A model generated the notes under the pieces. The model was given only the letters and a program-made list of their open reading frames with translations. It made no database searches and was not told the DNA's origin. Position numbers and translations under genes: made by a program. From positions 172,117,107-172,181,106 of the forward strand of contig CP136061.1 in the NCBI GenBank assembly GCA_032622095.1: a stretch of DNA of 64,000 nt, read 5' to 3'. Each line of letters starts with the position of its first letter. Position 1 is the stretch's first letter. The stretch is from Siphonodentalium dalli. Lineage: Eukaryota > Mollusca > Scaphopoda > Gadilida > Siphonodentaliidae. This document shows positions 45,136 through 62,000 of the stretch, piece by piece.

Positions 45136-48100
45136 GTGGTGGTGATACCTATATATGTATGTGGTGGGAATACCTATATATGTATGTGGTGGGGATACCT
45201 ATATATGTGTGTGGTGGTGATACCTATATATGTGTGTGGCGAGGATACCTATATATGTATGTGGTGGGGATACCTATATATGTATGTGGTGGGGATACCT
45301 ATATATGTATGTGGTGGGGATACCTATATATATGTGTGGTGGTGATACCTATATATGTGTGTGGCGAGTATACCTATATGTGTGTGTGGTGGGGTTACCC
45401 ATATATTTGTGTGGCGGGGATACCTATATATGTATGTGGTGGGGATACCTATATATGTATGTGGAGGGGTGACCTATATATGTGTGGTGGTGGGGAGACC
45501 TATATATGTGTGTGGTGAGGATACCTATATATGTATGTGGTGGGATACCTATAGATGTGTGTGGTGGAGATACCTATATATGTATGTGGTGGGGATACCT
45601 ATATCTATATATGTGTGTGGTGAGGATACCTATATATGTATGTGGTGGGGATACCTATATATGTGTGTGGCGGGGATACCTATATATGTATGTGGTGGGG
45701 ATACCTATATATGTATTTGGCGGGGAGACCTATAGATGTATGTTGCGGGGATACCTATATATGTTTGTGGTGGGGATACCTATATATGTATGTGGCGGGG
45801 AGACCTATAGATGTATGTGGTGGGGATACCTATATATGTATGTGGTGGTGATACCTATATATGTATGTGGCGGGGAGACCTATAGATGTGTGTGGCGGGG
45901 TTACCTATAGATGTTTGTGGCGGGGATACCTATATATGTATGTGGTGGTGATACCTATAGATGCATGTGGTGGTGATACCTATATATGTATGTGGTGGTG
46001 AGACCTATAGCTGTATGTGGCGGGGATACCTATATATGTGTGTGGTGGGGAGACTTATATATGTGTGTCGTGGTGATACCTATATATGTATGTGGTGGGG
46101 ATACCTATAGATGTATGTGGTGGTGATACCTATAGATCTATGTGGTGGGGATACCTATATATGTATGTGGTGAGGATATCTATATATGTGTGTGGTGAGG
46201 ATACCTATATATGTATGTGGTGGGGATACCTATATATGTGTGTGGTGGGGATACCTATATATGTATGTGGTGGGGATACCTATATATGTATTTGGCGGGG
46301 AGACCTATAGATGTATGTGGCCGGGAAACCTATATATGTTTGTGGTGGGGATACCTATATATGTATGTGCCGGGGATACATATATATGTATATGGTGGGG
46401 ATACCTATATATTTATGTAGTGGGGATACATATATATGTATGTGGCGGGGAGACATATATATGTATGTGGCGGGGATACCTATAGATGTATGTGGTGGGG
46501 ATACCTATATATGTGTGTGGCGGGTATACCTATATATGTGTGTGGTGGGGATACCTATATATGTGTGTGGCGGGGATACCTATATATGTGTGTGGTGGGG
46601 ATACCTATATATGATTGTGGCGGGGAGACCTATATATGTGTGTGGTGGTGATACCTATATATATGTGTGTGGTGGGAATACCTATATATGTGTGTGGGGC
46701 GGGAATACCTATATATGTGTGTGGCGGGGATACCTATATATGTGTGTGGCGGGGATACCTATATATGTGTGGTGGTGATACCTATATATGTGTGTGGTGG
46801 GTAGACCTATATATGTGTGTGGCGGAGATACCTATATATGTATGTGGTGAGGATACCTATATATGTATGTGGTGGGGATACCTATATATGTGTGTTTGTG
46901 GGGATACCTATATATGTATGTGGTGGGGATACCTATATATGTGTGTGGTGGGGAAACTATATATGTATGTGGTGGTGACACGTATATATGTGTGTGGTGG
47001 GGATACCTATATATGTATGTGGTGAGGATACCTATATATGTATGTGGTGAGGATACCTATATATGTGTGTTGTGGGGAGACCTATATCTGTGTGTGGAGA
47101 GGATACCTATATATGTGTGTGTCGGGGATACCTATATATGTGTGTGGCGGTGATACCTATATATGTGTATGGTGAGGATACCTATATATGTGTGTGGTGG
47201 GGATACATATAGATGTGTGTGGTGGAGTTACCTATATATGTATGTGGTGGGGATACCTATATCTATATATGTGTGTGGTGAGGATACCTATATATGTATG
47301 TGGTGGGGATACCTATATATGTGTGTGGTGGGGAAACTATATATGTATGTGGTGGTGATACGTATATATGTGTGTGGTGGGGATACCTATATATGTATGT
47401 GGTGAGGATACCTATATATGTATGTGGTGAGGATACCTATATATGTGTGTTGTGGGGAGACCTATATCTGTGTGTGGTGAGGATACCTATATATGTATGT
47501 GGTGGGGATACCTATATATGTGTGTGGCGGGGATACCTATATATGTATGTGGTGGGGATACCTATATATGTATTTGGCGGGGAGACCTATAGATGTATGT
47601 TGCGGGGATACCTATATATGTTTGTGGTGGGGATACCTATATATGTATGTGGCGGGGAGACCTATAGATGTATGTGGTGGGGATACCTATATATGTATGT
47701 GGTGGTGATACCTATATATGTATGTGGCGGGGAGACCTATAGATGTGTGTGGCGGGGTTACCTATAGATGTTTGTGGCGGGGATACCTATATATGTATGT
47801 GGTGGTGATACCTATAGATGCATGTGGTGGTGATACCTATATATGTATGTGGTGGTGAGACCTATAGCTGTATGTGGCGGGGATACCTATATATGTGTGT
47901 GGTGGGGAGACTTATATATGTGTGTCGTGGTGATACCTATATATGTATGTGGTGGGGATACCTATAGATGTATGTGGTGGTGATACCTATAGATCTATGT
48001 GGTGGGGATACCTATATATGTATGTGGTGAGGATATCTATATATGTGTGTGGTGAGGATACCTATATATGTATGTGGAGGGGATACCTATATATGTGTGT

Positions 48101-49333
48101 GGTGGGGATACCTATATATGTATGTGGTGGGGATACCTATATATGTATTTGGCGGGGAGACCTATAGATGTATGTGGCCGGGAAACCTATATATGTTTGT
48201 GGTGGGGATACCTATATATGTATGTGCCGGGGATACATATATATGTATATGGTGGGGATACCTATATATTTATGTAGTGGGGATACATATATATGTATGT
48301 GGCGGGGAGACATATATATGTATGTGGCGGGGATACCTATAGATGTATGTGGTGGGGATACCTATATATGTGTGTGGCGGGTATACCTATATATGTGTGT
48401 GGTGGGGATACCTATATATGTGTGTGGCGGGGATACCTATATATGTGTGTGGTGGGGATACCTATATATGATTGTGGCGGGGAGACCTATATATGTGTGT
48501 GGTGGTGATACCTATATATATGTGTGTGGTGGGAATACCTATATATGTGTGTGGGGCGGGAATACCTATATATGTGTGTGGCGGGGATACCTATATATGT
48601 GTGTGGCGGGGATACCTATATATGTGTGGTGGTGATACCTATATATGTGTGTGGTGGGTAGACCTATATATGTGTGTGGCGGAGATACCTATATATGTAT
48701 GTGGTGAGGATACCTATATATGTATGTGGTGGGGATACCTATATATGTGTGTTTGTGGGGATACCTATATATGTATGTGGTGGGGATACCTATATATGTG
48801 TGTGGTGGGGAAACTATATATGTATGTGGTGGTGACACGTATATATGTGTGTGGTGGGGATACCTATATATGTATGTGGTGAGGATACCTATATATGTAT
48901 GTGGTGAGGATACCTATATATGTGTGTTGTGGGGAGACCTATATCTGTGTGTGGAGAGGATACCTATATATGTGTGTGTCGGGGATACCTATATATGTGT
49001 GTGGCGGTGATACCTATATATGTGTATGGTGAGGATACCTATATATGTGTGTGGTGGGGATACATATAGATGTGTGTGGTGGAGTTACCTATATATGTAT
49101 GTGGTGGGGATACCTATATCTATATATGTGTGTGGTGAGGATACCTATATATGTATGTGGTGGGGATACCTATATATGTGTGTGGTGGGGAAACTATATA
49201 TGTATGTGGTGGTGATACGTATATATGTGTGTGGTGGGGATACCTATATATGTATGTGGTGAGGATACCTATATATGTATGTGGTGAGGATACCTATATA
49301 TGTGTGTTGTGGGGAGACCTATATCTGTGTGTG
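44550..49333 (+). repeat. Array block shared with 22.6-25.1 kb, then 1857 bp tandem duplication
   Basis: 44550-47058 matches 22640-25155 with an offset of 21,903-21,904 bp (for example 22799/44703, 24183/46086, 24712/46615). Strings at 45636, 46086, 46615, 47163 and 47294 then recur at 47493, 47943, 48472, 49020 and 49151, a tandem duplication of 1857 bp. Confidence 0.85.
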
Positions 49334-52300
49334 GAGAGGATACCTATATATGTGTGTGGCGGGGATACCTATATATGTGTGTGGCGGTGATACCTATATA
49401 TGTGTATGGTGAGGATACCTATATATGTGTGTGGTGAGGATACCTATAGATGTATGTGGTGCGGATACCTATAGATGTATGTGGCGGGGATACCTATATA
49501 TGTATGTGTTGGGGATACATATAGATGTATGTGGCGGGGAGACCTATATATGTATGTGGCGGTGATACCTATATATGTGTGTGGTGGTGATACCTATATA
49601 TATGTGTGTGGTGGGAATACCTATATATGTGTGTGGTGGGGATACCTATATATGTATATGGTGGGGATACCTATATATGTATGTGGTGGGGATACCTATA
49701 TATGTATGTGGTGGGGTTACCTATATATGTATGTGGTGGTGATACCTATATATGTGTTTGGCGAGGATACCTATATATGTGTGTGGTGGGGATACCTATA
49801 TATGTATGTGGTGGGAATACCTATAGATGTGTGTGTTGGGGATACCTATTCATGTATATGGTGGGGATACCTATATATGTATGTGGTGGGGATACCTATA
49901 TCTATATATGTGTGTGGTGAGGATACCTATATATGTATGTGGTGGGGATACCTATATATGTATGTGGTGGGGATACCTATATATATGTGTGGTGGTGATA
50001 CCTATATATGTGTGTGGCGAGGATACCTATATATGTATGTGGTGGGGATACCTATATATGTATGTGGTGGGGATACCTATATATGTATGTGGTGGGGATA
50101 CCTATATATATGTGTGGTGGTGATACCTATATATCTGTGTGGCGAGTATACCTATATATGTGTGTGGTGGGGATACCTATATATTTGTGTGGCGGGGATA
50201 CCTATATATGTATGTGGTGGGGATACCTATATATGTATGTGGAGGGGTGACCTATATATGTGTGGTGGTGGTGGGGAGACCTATATATGTGTGTGGTGAG
50301 GATACCTATATATGTATGTGGTGGGGATACATATAGATGTGTGTGGTGGAGATACCTATATATGTATGTGGTGGGGATACCTATATCTATATATGTGTGT
50401 GGTGAGGATACCTATATATGTATGTGGTGGGGATACCTATATATGTGTGTGGCGGGGATACCTATATATGTATGTGGTGGGGATACCTATATGTGTATTT
50501 GGCGGGGAGACCTATAGATGTATGTTGCGGGGATACCTATATATGTTTGTGGTGGAGATACCTATATATGTATGTGGCGGGGAGACCTATAGATGTATGT
50601 GGTGGGGATACCTATATATGTATGTGGCGGGGATACCTATATATGTATGTGGCGGGGAGACCTATAGATGTGTGTGGCGGGGTTACCTATAGATGTATGT
50701 GGCGGGGATACCTATATATGTATGTGGTGGTGATACCTATAGATGCATGTGGTGGGGAGACTTATATATGTATGTGGTGGGGAGACCTATATCTGTATGT
50801 GGCGGGGATACCTATATATGTGTGTGGTGGGGAGACTTATATATGTGTGTCGTGGTGATACCTATATATGTATGTGGTGGGGATACCTATAGATGTATGT
50901 GGTGATTATACCTATATATGTGTGTGGTGGGGATACCTATATGTGTGTGGTGGGGATACCTATATGTATGTGGCGGGGATACCTATATGTGTGTGGTGGT
51001 GATACATATATATGTATGTGGTGGGGATACCTATATATGTGTGTGGTGGGGATACCTATATATGTATGTGGTGGGGATACCTATAGATCTGTGTGTGGTG
51101 GGGATACATATAGATGTGTGTGGTGGGCATACCTATAGATGTATGTGGTGGGGAGACCTATATATGTGTGGTGGTGATACCTATATATGTATGTGGCGGG
51201 GATACCTATATATGTGTGTGGTGGGGATACATATATATGTGTGTGGTGGTGATACCTATATATGTATATGGTGGGGATACCTATAGATGTGTGTGGTGGG
51301 GATACCTATAAATGTATGTGGCGGGGATACCTATATATGTGTGTGGCGGGGATACCTATATATGTATGTGGTGGTGATACCAATATATGTGTGTGGTGGC
51401 GATACCTATAGATGTGTGTGGTGGGGATACCTATAGATGTAGGTGGTGGAGACATATATATGTATGTGGTGGGGATACCTATATATATGTGTGTGGTGGG
51501 GATACCTATATATGTGTGTGGTGGCGATACCTATATATGTGTGTGGTGGGGATACCTATATATGTATGTTGTGGGGATACCTATATATGTATGTGGCGGG
51601 GATACCTATATATGTATGTGGTGGGGATACATATATATGTATGTAGTGGGGATACCTATAGATGTGTGTGGTGGGAATACCTATATATGTGTGTGGTGGG
51701 GATACCTATATATGTGTGTGGTGGGATACCTATATATGTGTGTGGTGGGGATACCTATATATGTATGTGGTGGTGATACATATATATGTATGTGGTGGGG
51801 ATACCTATTTATGTGTGTGGTGGGGATACCTATATGTGTGTGGTGGGGATACATATAGATGTGTGTGGTGGGGATACCTATATATGTGTGTGGTGGCGAT
51901 ACCTATATATGTGTGTGGTGAGGATACCTATATATGTATGTGGTGGTGAGACCTATATATGTATGTGGTGGGGATACCTATATATGTGTGTGGTGGGGAT
52001 ACCTATAGATGTGTGTGGTGGGGATACCTATATATGTATGTGGTGGGGATACCTATATATGTGTGTGGTGGGGATACCTATATATGTGTGTGGTGGGGAT
52101 ACCTATATATGTGTGTGGTGGCGATACCTATATATGTGTGTGGTGGGGATACCTATAGATGTGTGTGGTGAGGATACCTATATATGTGTGTGGCGGGGAT
52201 ACCTATATATGTATGTGGTGAGGATACCTATAGATGTGTGTGGTGGGAATACCTATTGATGTATGTGGTGGGGAGACCTATATATGTGTGTGGTGGGGAT

Positions 52301-55005
52301 ACCTATAGATGTATGTGGTGGGGAGACCCATATATGTATGTGGTGAGGATACCTATATATGTGTGTGGCGGGGATACCTATATATATGTGTGTGGTGGGG
52401 ATACCTATATATGTGTGTGGTGGGGATACCTATATATGTGTGTGGTTGGGATACCTATATATGTATGTGGTGGGGATACCTATATATGTATGTGGCGGGG
52501 ATACCTATATATGTATGTGGTGAGGATACCTATAGATGTATGTGGTGGTAATACCTATATATGTGTGTGGTGTTGATACCTATATATGTGTGTGGTGGGG
52601 ATACCTATAGATGTATGTGGTGGGGATACCTATATATGTATGTGGTGGGGTTACCTATAGATGTATGTGGTGGGGATACATATAGATGTATGTGGTGGTG
52701 ATACCTATATGTGTGTGTGGTGGGGATACCTATATATGTATGTGGTGGGGATACCTATATATGTGTGTGGTGAGGATACCTACATATGTGTGTGGCGGGG
52801 ATACCTATAGATGTATGTGGTGGTAATACCTATAGATGTATGTTGTATGTATGCCTATAGATGTATGTGGTGGTGGTGATACCTATAGATGTATGTGGTG
52901 GTAATACCTATAGATGTGTGTGGCGGGGATACCTATAGATGTATGTGGTGGGGATACCTATATATGTATGTGGTGGGGATACCGATAGATGTATGTGGTG
53001 GTGATACCTATAGATGTATGTGGTGGTGATACCTATAGATGTGTGTGGCGGGTATACCTATATGTGTGTGGCGGGGATACCTATATATGTGTGTGGTGGG
53101 GATACCTATATATGTGTGTGGTGGGGATACCTATAGATGTAATTGGTGGGGATACCTATATATGTGTGTGGTGAGGATACCTATAGATGTGTGTGGCGGG
53201 GATACCTATAGATGTATGTGGAGGGGATACCTATAGATGTATGTGGTGGGGATATCTATAGATGTATGTGGTGGTGATACCTATAGATGTATGTGGTGGT
53301 GATACCTATAGATGTATGTGACGGGGATACCTATATATGTGTGTGGTGAGGATACCTATATATGTGTGTGATGAGGATACCTATATGTGTGTGGTGGGGA
53401 TACCTATATATGTATGTCGTGGGGATACCTATATATGTGTGTGGTGCGGATACCTATAGATGTATGTGGTGGGGATACCTATATATGTATGTGGTGGTGA
53501 TACATATAGATGTATGTGGTGCGGATACCTATATATGAGTGTGGCGGTGATACATATAGATGTGTATGGTGCGGATACCTATATATGAGTGTGGCGGTGA
53601 TACATATAGATGTGTATGGTGGGGTTACCTATATATATATGTGGCGGTGATACATATAGATGTGTATGATGGGGATACCTATATAAATATGTGTGGTGGG
53701 AATACCTATAGATGTGTATGGTGGGGATACCTATAGATGTGTGTGGTGGGGATACCTATAGATGTATGTGTTGGGGATACCTATATATGTATGTGGTGGG
53801 GATACCTATAGATGTTTGTGGTGGGGATACCTATATATGTATGTGGGGGGATACCTATATATGTATGTGGTGGGGATACCTATATATGTATGTGGTGTGG
53901 ATACCTATATATGTATGTGGCGGGGATACCTATAGATGTATGTGGTGGGGATACCTATATATGTATGTGGTGTGGATACCTATATATGTATGTGGTGGGG
54001 ATACCTATAGATGTATGTGGTGGGGATACCTATATATGTATGTGGTGGGGATACCTATATATGTGCGTGGTGGGGATACCTACATATGTATGTTGCGGGG
54101 ATACCTATATATGTGTGTGGTGGTGATACCTATATATGTGTGTGGTGGTGATACCTATATATGTGTGTGGCGGGGATACCTATATATGTATGTGGTGGGG
54201 ATACATATAGATGTTTGTGGCGTGATACCTATAGATGTATGTGGTGGGGATAGCTATATATGTATGTGGTGGGGATACCTATATATGTATGTGGTGGGCA
54301 TACCTATATATGTTTGTTTTGGGGATACCTATAGATGTATGTGGTGTGGATACCTATATATGTATGTGGTGGGGATACCTATATAAGTATATGGTGGGGA
54401 TACCTATATATGTATTTGTTGGGGATACCTATATATGTATGTGGTGGTGATACCTATATATGTGTGTGGTGGGGATACCTATATATGTGTGGTGGGGATA
54501 CCTATATGTATGTGGCGGGGATACCTATATGTGTGTGGTGGTGATACCTATATATGTATGTGGTGGGGATACCTATATATGTGTGTGGTGGGGATACCTA
54601 TATATGTATGTGGTGGGGATACCTATATATGTGTGTGGCGGGGATAACTATAGATGTGTATTGTGGGAATACCTATATATGTGTGTGGTGGGGATACATA
54701 TAGATCTGTGTGTGGTGGGGATACATATAGATGTGTGTGGTGGGGATACCTATATATGTATGTGGTGGGGAGACCTATCTATGTGTGTGGTGGTGATACC
54801 TATATATGTATGTGGCGTGGATACCTATATATGTGTGTGGTGGGGATACCTATATATGTGTGTGGTGGTGATACCTATATATGTATATGGTGGGGATACC
54901 TATAGATGTGTGTGGTGGGGATACCTATATATGTATGTGGCGGGGATACCTATATATGTGTGTGGCGGGGATACCTATATATGTATGTGGTGGTGATACC
55001 TATAT

Positions 55006-58000
55006 ATGTGTGTGGTGGGGATACATATAGATGTGTGTGGTGGGGATACCTATAGATGTATGTGGTGGGGAGACCTATATATGTATGTGGTGGGGATACC
55101 TATATATGTGTGTGGCGGGAATACCTATATATATGTGTGTGGTGGGGATACCTATAAATGTGTGTGGTGGGGATACCTATATATGTGTGTGGTGGGGATA
55201 CCTATATATGTATGTGGTGGGGATACCTATATATGTATGTGGTGTGGATACCTATATATGTGTGTGGTGGGGATACCTATATATGTGTGTGGTGGCGATA
55301 CCTATATATGTATATGGTGGGGATTCCTATAGATGTGTGTGGTGGGGATACCTATATATGTATGTGGCGGGGATACCTATATATGTGTGTGGCGGGGATA
55401 CCTATATATGTATGTGGAGGGGATACATATATATGTATGTAGTGGGGATACCTATAGATGTGTGTGGTGGGGATACCTATAGATGTGTGTGGTGGGGATA
55501 CCTATATATGTGTGTGGTGGGATACCTATATATGTGTGTGGTGAGGATACCTATATATGTATGTGGTGAGGATACCTATATATGTATGTGGTGGGAATAC
55601 CTATATATGTATGTGGTGGGGATACCTATATATGTGTTTGACGGGGATACCTATAGATGTGTGTGGTGGGGATACCTGTATATGTGTGTGGTAGGGATAC
55701 CTATATATGTGTGTGGTGGGGATACCTATAGATGTGTGTGGTGGGGATAACTATATATGTGTGTGGTGGCGATACCTATATATGTGTGTGGTGGGGATAC
55801 CTATATATGTGTGTGGTGAGGATACCTATAGATGTGTGGTGAGGATACCTATATATGTATGTGGTGGGGAGACCTATAGATGTGTGTGGCGTGGCGGGGA
55901 TACCTATAGATGTGTGTGGTGGGGATACCTATAGATGTGTGTGGTGGGGAGACCTATAGATGTATGTGGTGGGGATTCCTATATATGTATGTGGTGGTGA
56001 TACATATATATGTGTGTGGCGGGTATACCTATAGATGTATGTGGTGGGGATACCTATATATGTATGTGGTGGGGATACATATAGATGTATGTGGTGGGGA
56101 TACCTATTTATGTATGTGGTGGGGTTACCTATAGATGTATGTGGTGGGGATACATATAGATGTATGTGGTGGTGATACCTATATATGTGAGTGGTGGGGA
56201 TACCTATAGATGTATGTGGTGGGGATACCTATATATGTGTGTGGTGAGAATACCTATATATGTATGTGGTGGGGATACCTATAGATGTATGTGGTGGGGA
56301 TACCTATAGATGTATGTTGTGGTGATACCTATAGATGTATGTGGAGGTGATACCTATAGATGTGTGTGGCGGGGATACCTATATGTGTGTGGTGGGGATA
56401 CCTATAGATGTATGTGGTGGGGATACCTATATATGTGTGTGGTGGGGATACCTATATATGTGTGTGGTGGGGATACCTATAGATGTATGTGGTGGGGATA
56501 CCTATATATGTGTGTGGTGAGGATACCTATAGATGTGTGTGGCGGGGATATATATAGATGTATGTGGTGGGGATACCTATAGATGTATGTGGTGGGGATA
56601 CCTATAGATGTATGTGGTGGTGATAACTAGAGATGTATGTGGTGGTGATACCTATAGATGTATGTGGCGGGGATACCTATATATGTGTGGGTTACCTTAT
56701 ATAAGTATGTGGTGGTGATACCTATATATGTGTTTGGCGAGGATACCTATAGATGTGTGTGTTGGGGATACCTATATATGTATGTGGCGGGGATACCTAT
56801 ATATGTATGTGGTGGGGATACCTATATATGTATGTGGTGGGGATACCTATATATGTATGTGGTAGGGATACCTATAGATGTGTGTGGTGGGGATACCTAT
56901 ATATGTGTGTGGTGGGGATACCTATAGATGTGTGTGGTGGGGATACCTATATATGTAAGTGGTGGGGATATCTATATGTGTGTGCGGTGGGGATACCTAT
57001 AGATGTATGTGGTGGGGATACCTATATATGTGTGTGGTGGGGATACATATAGATGTATGTGGTGGGGATACCTATATATGTATGTGGTGGGGATACCTAT
57101 ATATGTGTGTGGTGGTGATACCTATATATGTGTGTGGCGAGGATACCTATATATGTATGTGGTGGGGATACCTATAGATGTATGTGGTGGGGAGACATAT
57201 ATATGTATGTGGTGGGGATACCTATAGATGTGTGTGGTGGGGATACCTATATATGTATGTGGCGGGGATACCTATATATGTGTGTGGCGGGGATACCTAT
57301 AGATGTATGTGGTGGTGATACCTATATATGTGTGTGGTGGGGATACATATAGATGTGTGTGGTGGGGATACCTATAGATGTATGTGGTGGGGAGACCTAT
57401 ATATGTATGTGGTGGGGATACCTATAGATGTATGTGGTGGTGATACCTATATATATGTGTGTGGTGGGGATACCTATAAATGTGTGTGGTGGGGATACCT
57501 ATATATGTGTGTGGTGGGGATACCTATATATGTATGTGGAGGGGATACCTATATATGTATGTGGCGTGGATACCTATATATGTGTGTGGTGGGGATACCT
57601 ATATATGTGTGTGGTGGTGATATCTATATATGTATATGGTGGGGATTCCTATAGATGTGTGTGGTGGGGATACCTATATATGTATGTGGCGGGGATACCT
57701 ATATATGTGTGTGGCGGGGATACCTATATATGTATGTGGTGGGGATACATATATATGTATGTAGTGGGGATACCTATAGATGTGTGTGGTGGGGATACCT
57801 ATAGATGTGTGTGGTGGGGATACCTATATATGTGTGTGGTGGGATACCTATATATGTGTGTGGTGAGGATACCTATATATGTATGTGGTGAGGATACCTA
57901 TATATGTATGTGGTGGGAATACCTATATATGTATGTGGTGGGGATACCTATATATGTGTTTGACGGGGATACCTATAGATGTGTGTGGTGGGGATACCTG

Positions 58001-61000
58001 TATATGTGTGTGGTAGGGATACCTATATATGTGTGTGGTGGGGATACCTATAGATGTGTGTGGTGGGGATAACTATATATGTGTGTGGTGGCGATACCTA
58101 TATATGTGTGTGGTGGGGATACCTATATATGTGTGTGGTGAGGATACCTATAGATGTGTGGTGAGGATACCTATATATGTATGTGGTGGGGAGACCTATA
58201 GATGTGTGTGGCGTGGCGGGGATACCTATAGATGTGTGTGGTGGGGATACCTATAGATGTGTGTGGTGGGGAGACCTATAGATGTATGTGGTGGGGATTC
58301 CTATATATGTATGTGGTGGTGATACATATATATGTGTGTGGCGGGGATACCTATAGATGTATGTGGTGGGGATACCTATATATGTATGTGGTGGGGATAC
58401 ATATAGATGTATGTGGTGGGGATACCTATTTATGTATGTGGTGGGGTTACCTATAGATGTATGTGGTGGGGATACATATAGATGTATGTGGTGGTGATAC
58501 CTATATATGTGAGTGGTGGGGATACCTATAGATGTATGTGGTGGGGATACCTATATATGTGTGTGGTGAGAATACCTATATATGTATGTGGTGGGGATAC
58601 CTATAGATGTATGTGGTGGGGATACCTATAGATGTATGTTGTGGTGATACCTATAGATGTATGTGGAGGTGATACCTATAGATGTGTGTGGCGGGGATAC
58701 CTATATGTGTGTGGTGGGGATACCTATAGATGTATGTGGTGGGGATACCTATATATGTGTGTGGTGGGGATACCTATATATGTGTGTGGTGGGGATACCT
58801 ATAGATGTATGTGGTGGGGATACCTATATATGTGTGTGGTGAGGATACCTATAGATGTGTGTGGCGGGGATACATATAGATGTATGTGGTGGGGATACCT
58901 ATAGATGTATGTGGTGGGGATACCTATAGATGTATGTGGTGGTGATAACTATAGATGTATGTGGTGGTGATACCTATAGATGTATGTGGCGGGGATACCT
59001 ATATATGTGTGGGTTACCTTATATAAGTATGTGGTGGTGATACCTATATATGTGTTTGGCGAGGATACCTATATATGTGTGTGGTGGGGATACCTATATA
59101 TGTATTTGGTGGGAATACCTATAGATGTGTGTGTTGGGGATACCTATATATGTATGTGGTGGGGATACCTATATATGTATGTGGTGGTGATACCTATATA
59201 TGTGTGTGGTGGGGATACATATAGATGTGTGTGGTGGGGATACCTATAGATGTATGTGGTGGGGAGACCTATATATGTATGTGGTGGGGATACCTATAGA
59301 TGTATGTGGTGGTGATACCTATATATATGTGTGTGGTGGGGATACCTATAAATGTGTGTGGTGGGGATACCTATATATGTGTGTGGTGGGGATACCTATA
59401 TATGTATGTGGAGGGGATACCTATATATGTATGTGGCGTGGATACCTATATATGTGTGTGGTGGGGATACCTATATATGTGTGTGGTGGTGATATCTATA
59501 TATGTATATGGTGGGGATTCCTATAGATGTGTGTGGTGGGGATACCTATATATGTATGTGGCGGGGATACCTATATATGTGTGTGGCGGGGATACCTATA
59601 TATGTATGTGGTGGGGATACATATATATGTATGTAGTGGGGATACCTATAGATGTGTGTGGTGGGGATACCTATAGATGTGTGTGGTGGGGATACCTATA
59701 TATGTGTGTGGTGGGATACCTATATATGTGTGTGGTGAGGATACCTATATATGTATGTGGTGAGGATACCTATATATGTATGTGGTGGGAATACCTATAT
59801 ATGTATGTGGTGGGGATACCTATATATGTGTTTGACGGGGATACCTATAGATGTGTGTGGTGGGGATACCTGTATATGTGTGTGGTAGGGATACCTATAT
59901 ATGTGTGTGGTGGGGATACCTATAGATGTGTGTGGTGGGGATAACTATATATGTGTGTGGTGGCGATACCTATATATGTGTGTGGTGGGGATACCTATAT
60001 ATGTGTGTGGTGAGGATACCTATAGATGTGTGGTGAGGATACCTATATATGTATGTGGTGGGGAGACCTATAGATGTGTGTGGCGTGGCGGGGATACCTA
60101 TAGATGTGTGTGGTGGGGATACCTATAGATGTGTGTGGTGGGGAGACCTATAGATGTATGTGGTGGGGATTCCAATATATGTATGTGGTGGTGATACATA
60201 TATATGTGTGTGGCGGGGATACCTATAGATGTATGTGGTGGGGATACCTATATATGTATGTGGTGGGGATACATATAGATGTATGTGGTGGGGATACCTA
60301 TTTATGTATGTGGTGGGGTTACCTATAGATGTATGTGGTGGGGATACATATAGATGTATGTGGTGGTGATACCTATATATGTGAGTGGTGGGGATACCTA
60401 TAGATGTATGTGGTGGGGATACCTATATATGTGTGTGGTGAGAATACCTATATATGTATGTGGTGGGGATACCTATAGATGTATGTGGTGGGGATACCTA
60501 TAGATGTATGTTGTGGTGATACCTATAGATGTATGTGGAGGTGATACCTATAGATGTGTGTGGCGGGGATACCTATATGTGTGTGGTGGGGATACCTATA
60601 GATGTATGTGGTGGGGATACCTATATATGTGTGTGGTGGGGATACCTATATATGTGTGTGGTGGGGATACCTATAGATGTATGTGGTGGGGATACCTATA
60701 TATGTGTGTGGTGAGGATACCTATAGATGTGTGTGGCGGGGATACATATAGATGTATGTGGTGGGGATACCTATAGATGTATGTGGTGGGGATACCTATA
60801 GATGTATGTGGTGGTGATAACTATAGATGTATGTGGTGGTGATACCTATAGATGTATGTGGCGGGGATACCTATATATGTGTGGGTTACCTTATATAAGT
60901 ATGTGGTGGTGATACCTATATATGTGTTTGGCGAGGATACCTATATATGTGTGTGGTGGGGATACCTATATATGTATTTGGTGGGAATACCTATAGATGT

Positions 61001-62000
61001 GTGTGTTGGGGATACCTATATATGTATGTGGTGGGGATACCTATATATGTATGTGGTGGGGATACCTATATATGTGTGTGGTGGGGATACATATAGATGT
61101 ATGTGGTGGGGATACCTATATATGTATGTGGTGGGGATACCTATATATGTGTGTGGTGGTGATACCTATATATGTGTGTGGCGAGGATACCTATATATGT
61201 ATGTGGTGGGGATACCTATATATGTATGTGGTGGGGAGACATATATATGTATGTGGTGGGGATACCTATAGATGTGTGTGGTGGGGATACCTATATATGT
61301 ATGTGGCGGGGATACCTATATATGTGTGTGGCGGGGATACCTATAGATGTATGTGGTGGTGATACCTATATATGTGTGTGGTGGGGATACATATAGATGT
61401 GTGTGGTGGGGATACCTATAGATGTATGTGGTGGGGAGACCTATATATGTATGTGGTGGGGATACCTATAGATGTATGTGGTGATGATACCTATATATAT
61501 GTGTGTGGTGGGGATACCTATAAATGTCTGTGGTGGGGATACCTATATATGTGTGTGGTGGGGATACCTATATATGTATGTGGTGGGGATACCTATATAT
61601 GTATGTGGCGTGGATACCTATATATGTGTGTGGTGGGGATACCTATATATGTGTGTGGTGGTGATACCTATATATGTATATGGTGGGGATTCCTATAGAT
61701 GTGTGTGGTGGGGATACCTATATATGTATGTGGCGGGGATACCTATATATGTGTGTGGCGGGGATACCTATATATGTATGTGGTGGGGATACATATATAT
61801 GTATGTAGTGGGGATACCTATAGATGTGTGTGGTGGGGATACCTATAGATGTGTGTGGTGGGGATACCTATATATGTGTGTGGTGGGATACCTATATATG
61901 TGTGTGGTGAGGATACCTATATATGTATGTGGTGGTGATACCTATAGATGTGTGTGGCGGGGATACCTATAGATGTATGTGGTGGGGATACCTATAGATG
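55006..62000 (+). repeat. Tandem 1.9-2.3 kb higher-order blocks, four copies
   Basis: The string starting at 55006 recurs at 57328, 59200 and 61372 (steps of 2322, 1872 and 2172 bp). Further markers recur with the same first two steps (55707, 58029, 59901 and 55910, 58232, 60104). A short odd unit, GTGTGGGTTACCTTATATAA, marks the blocks near 56690, 59010 and 60880 and also occurs near 33800 and 41510. Confidence 0.85.
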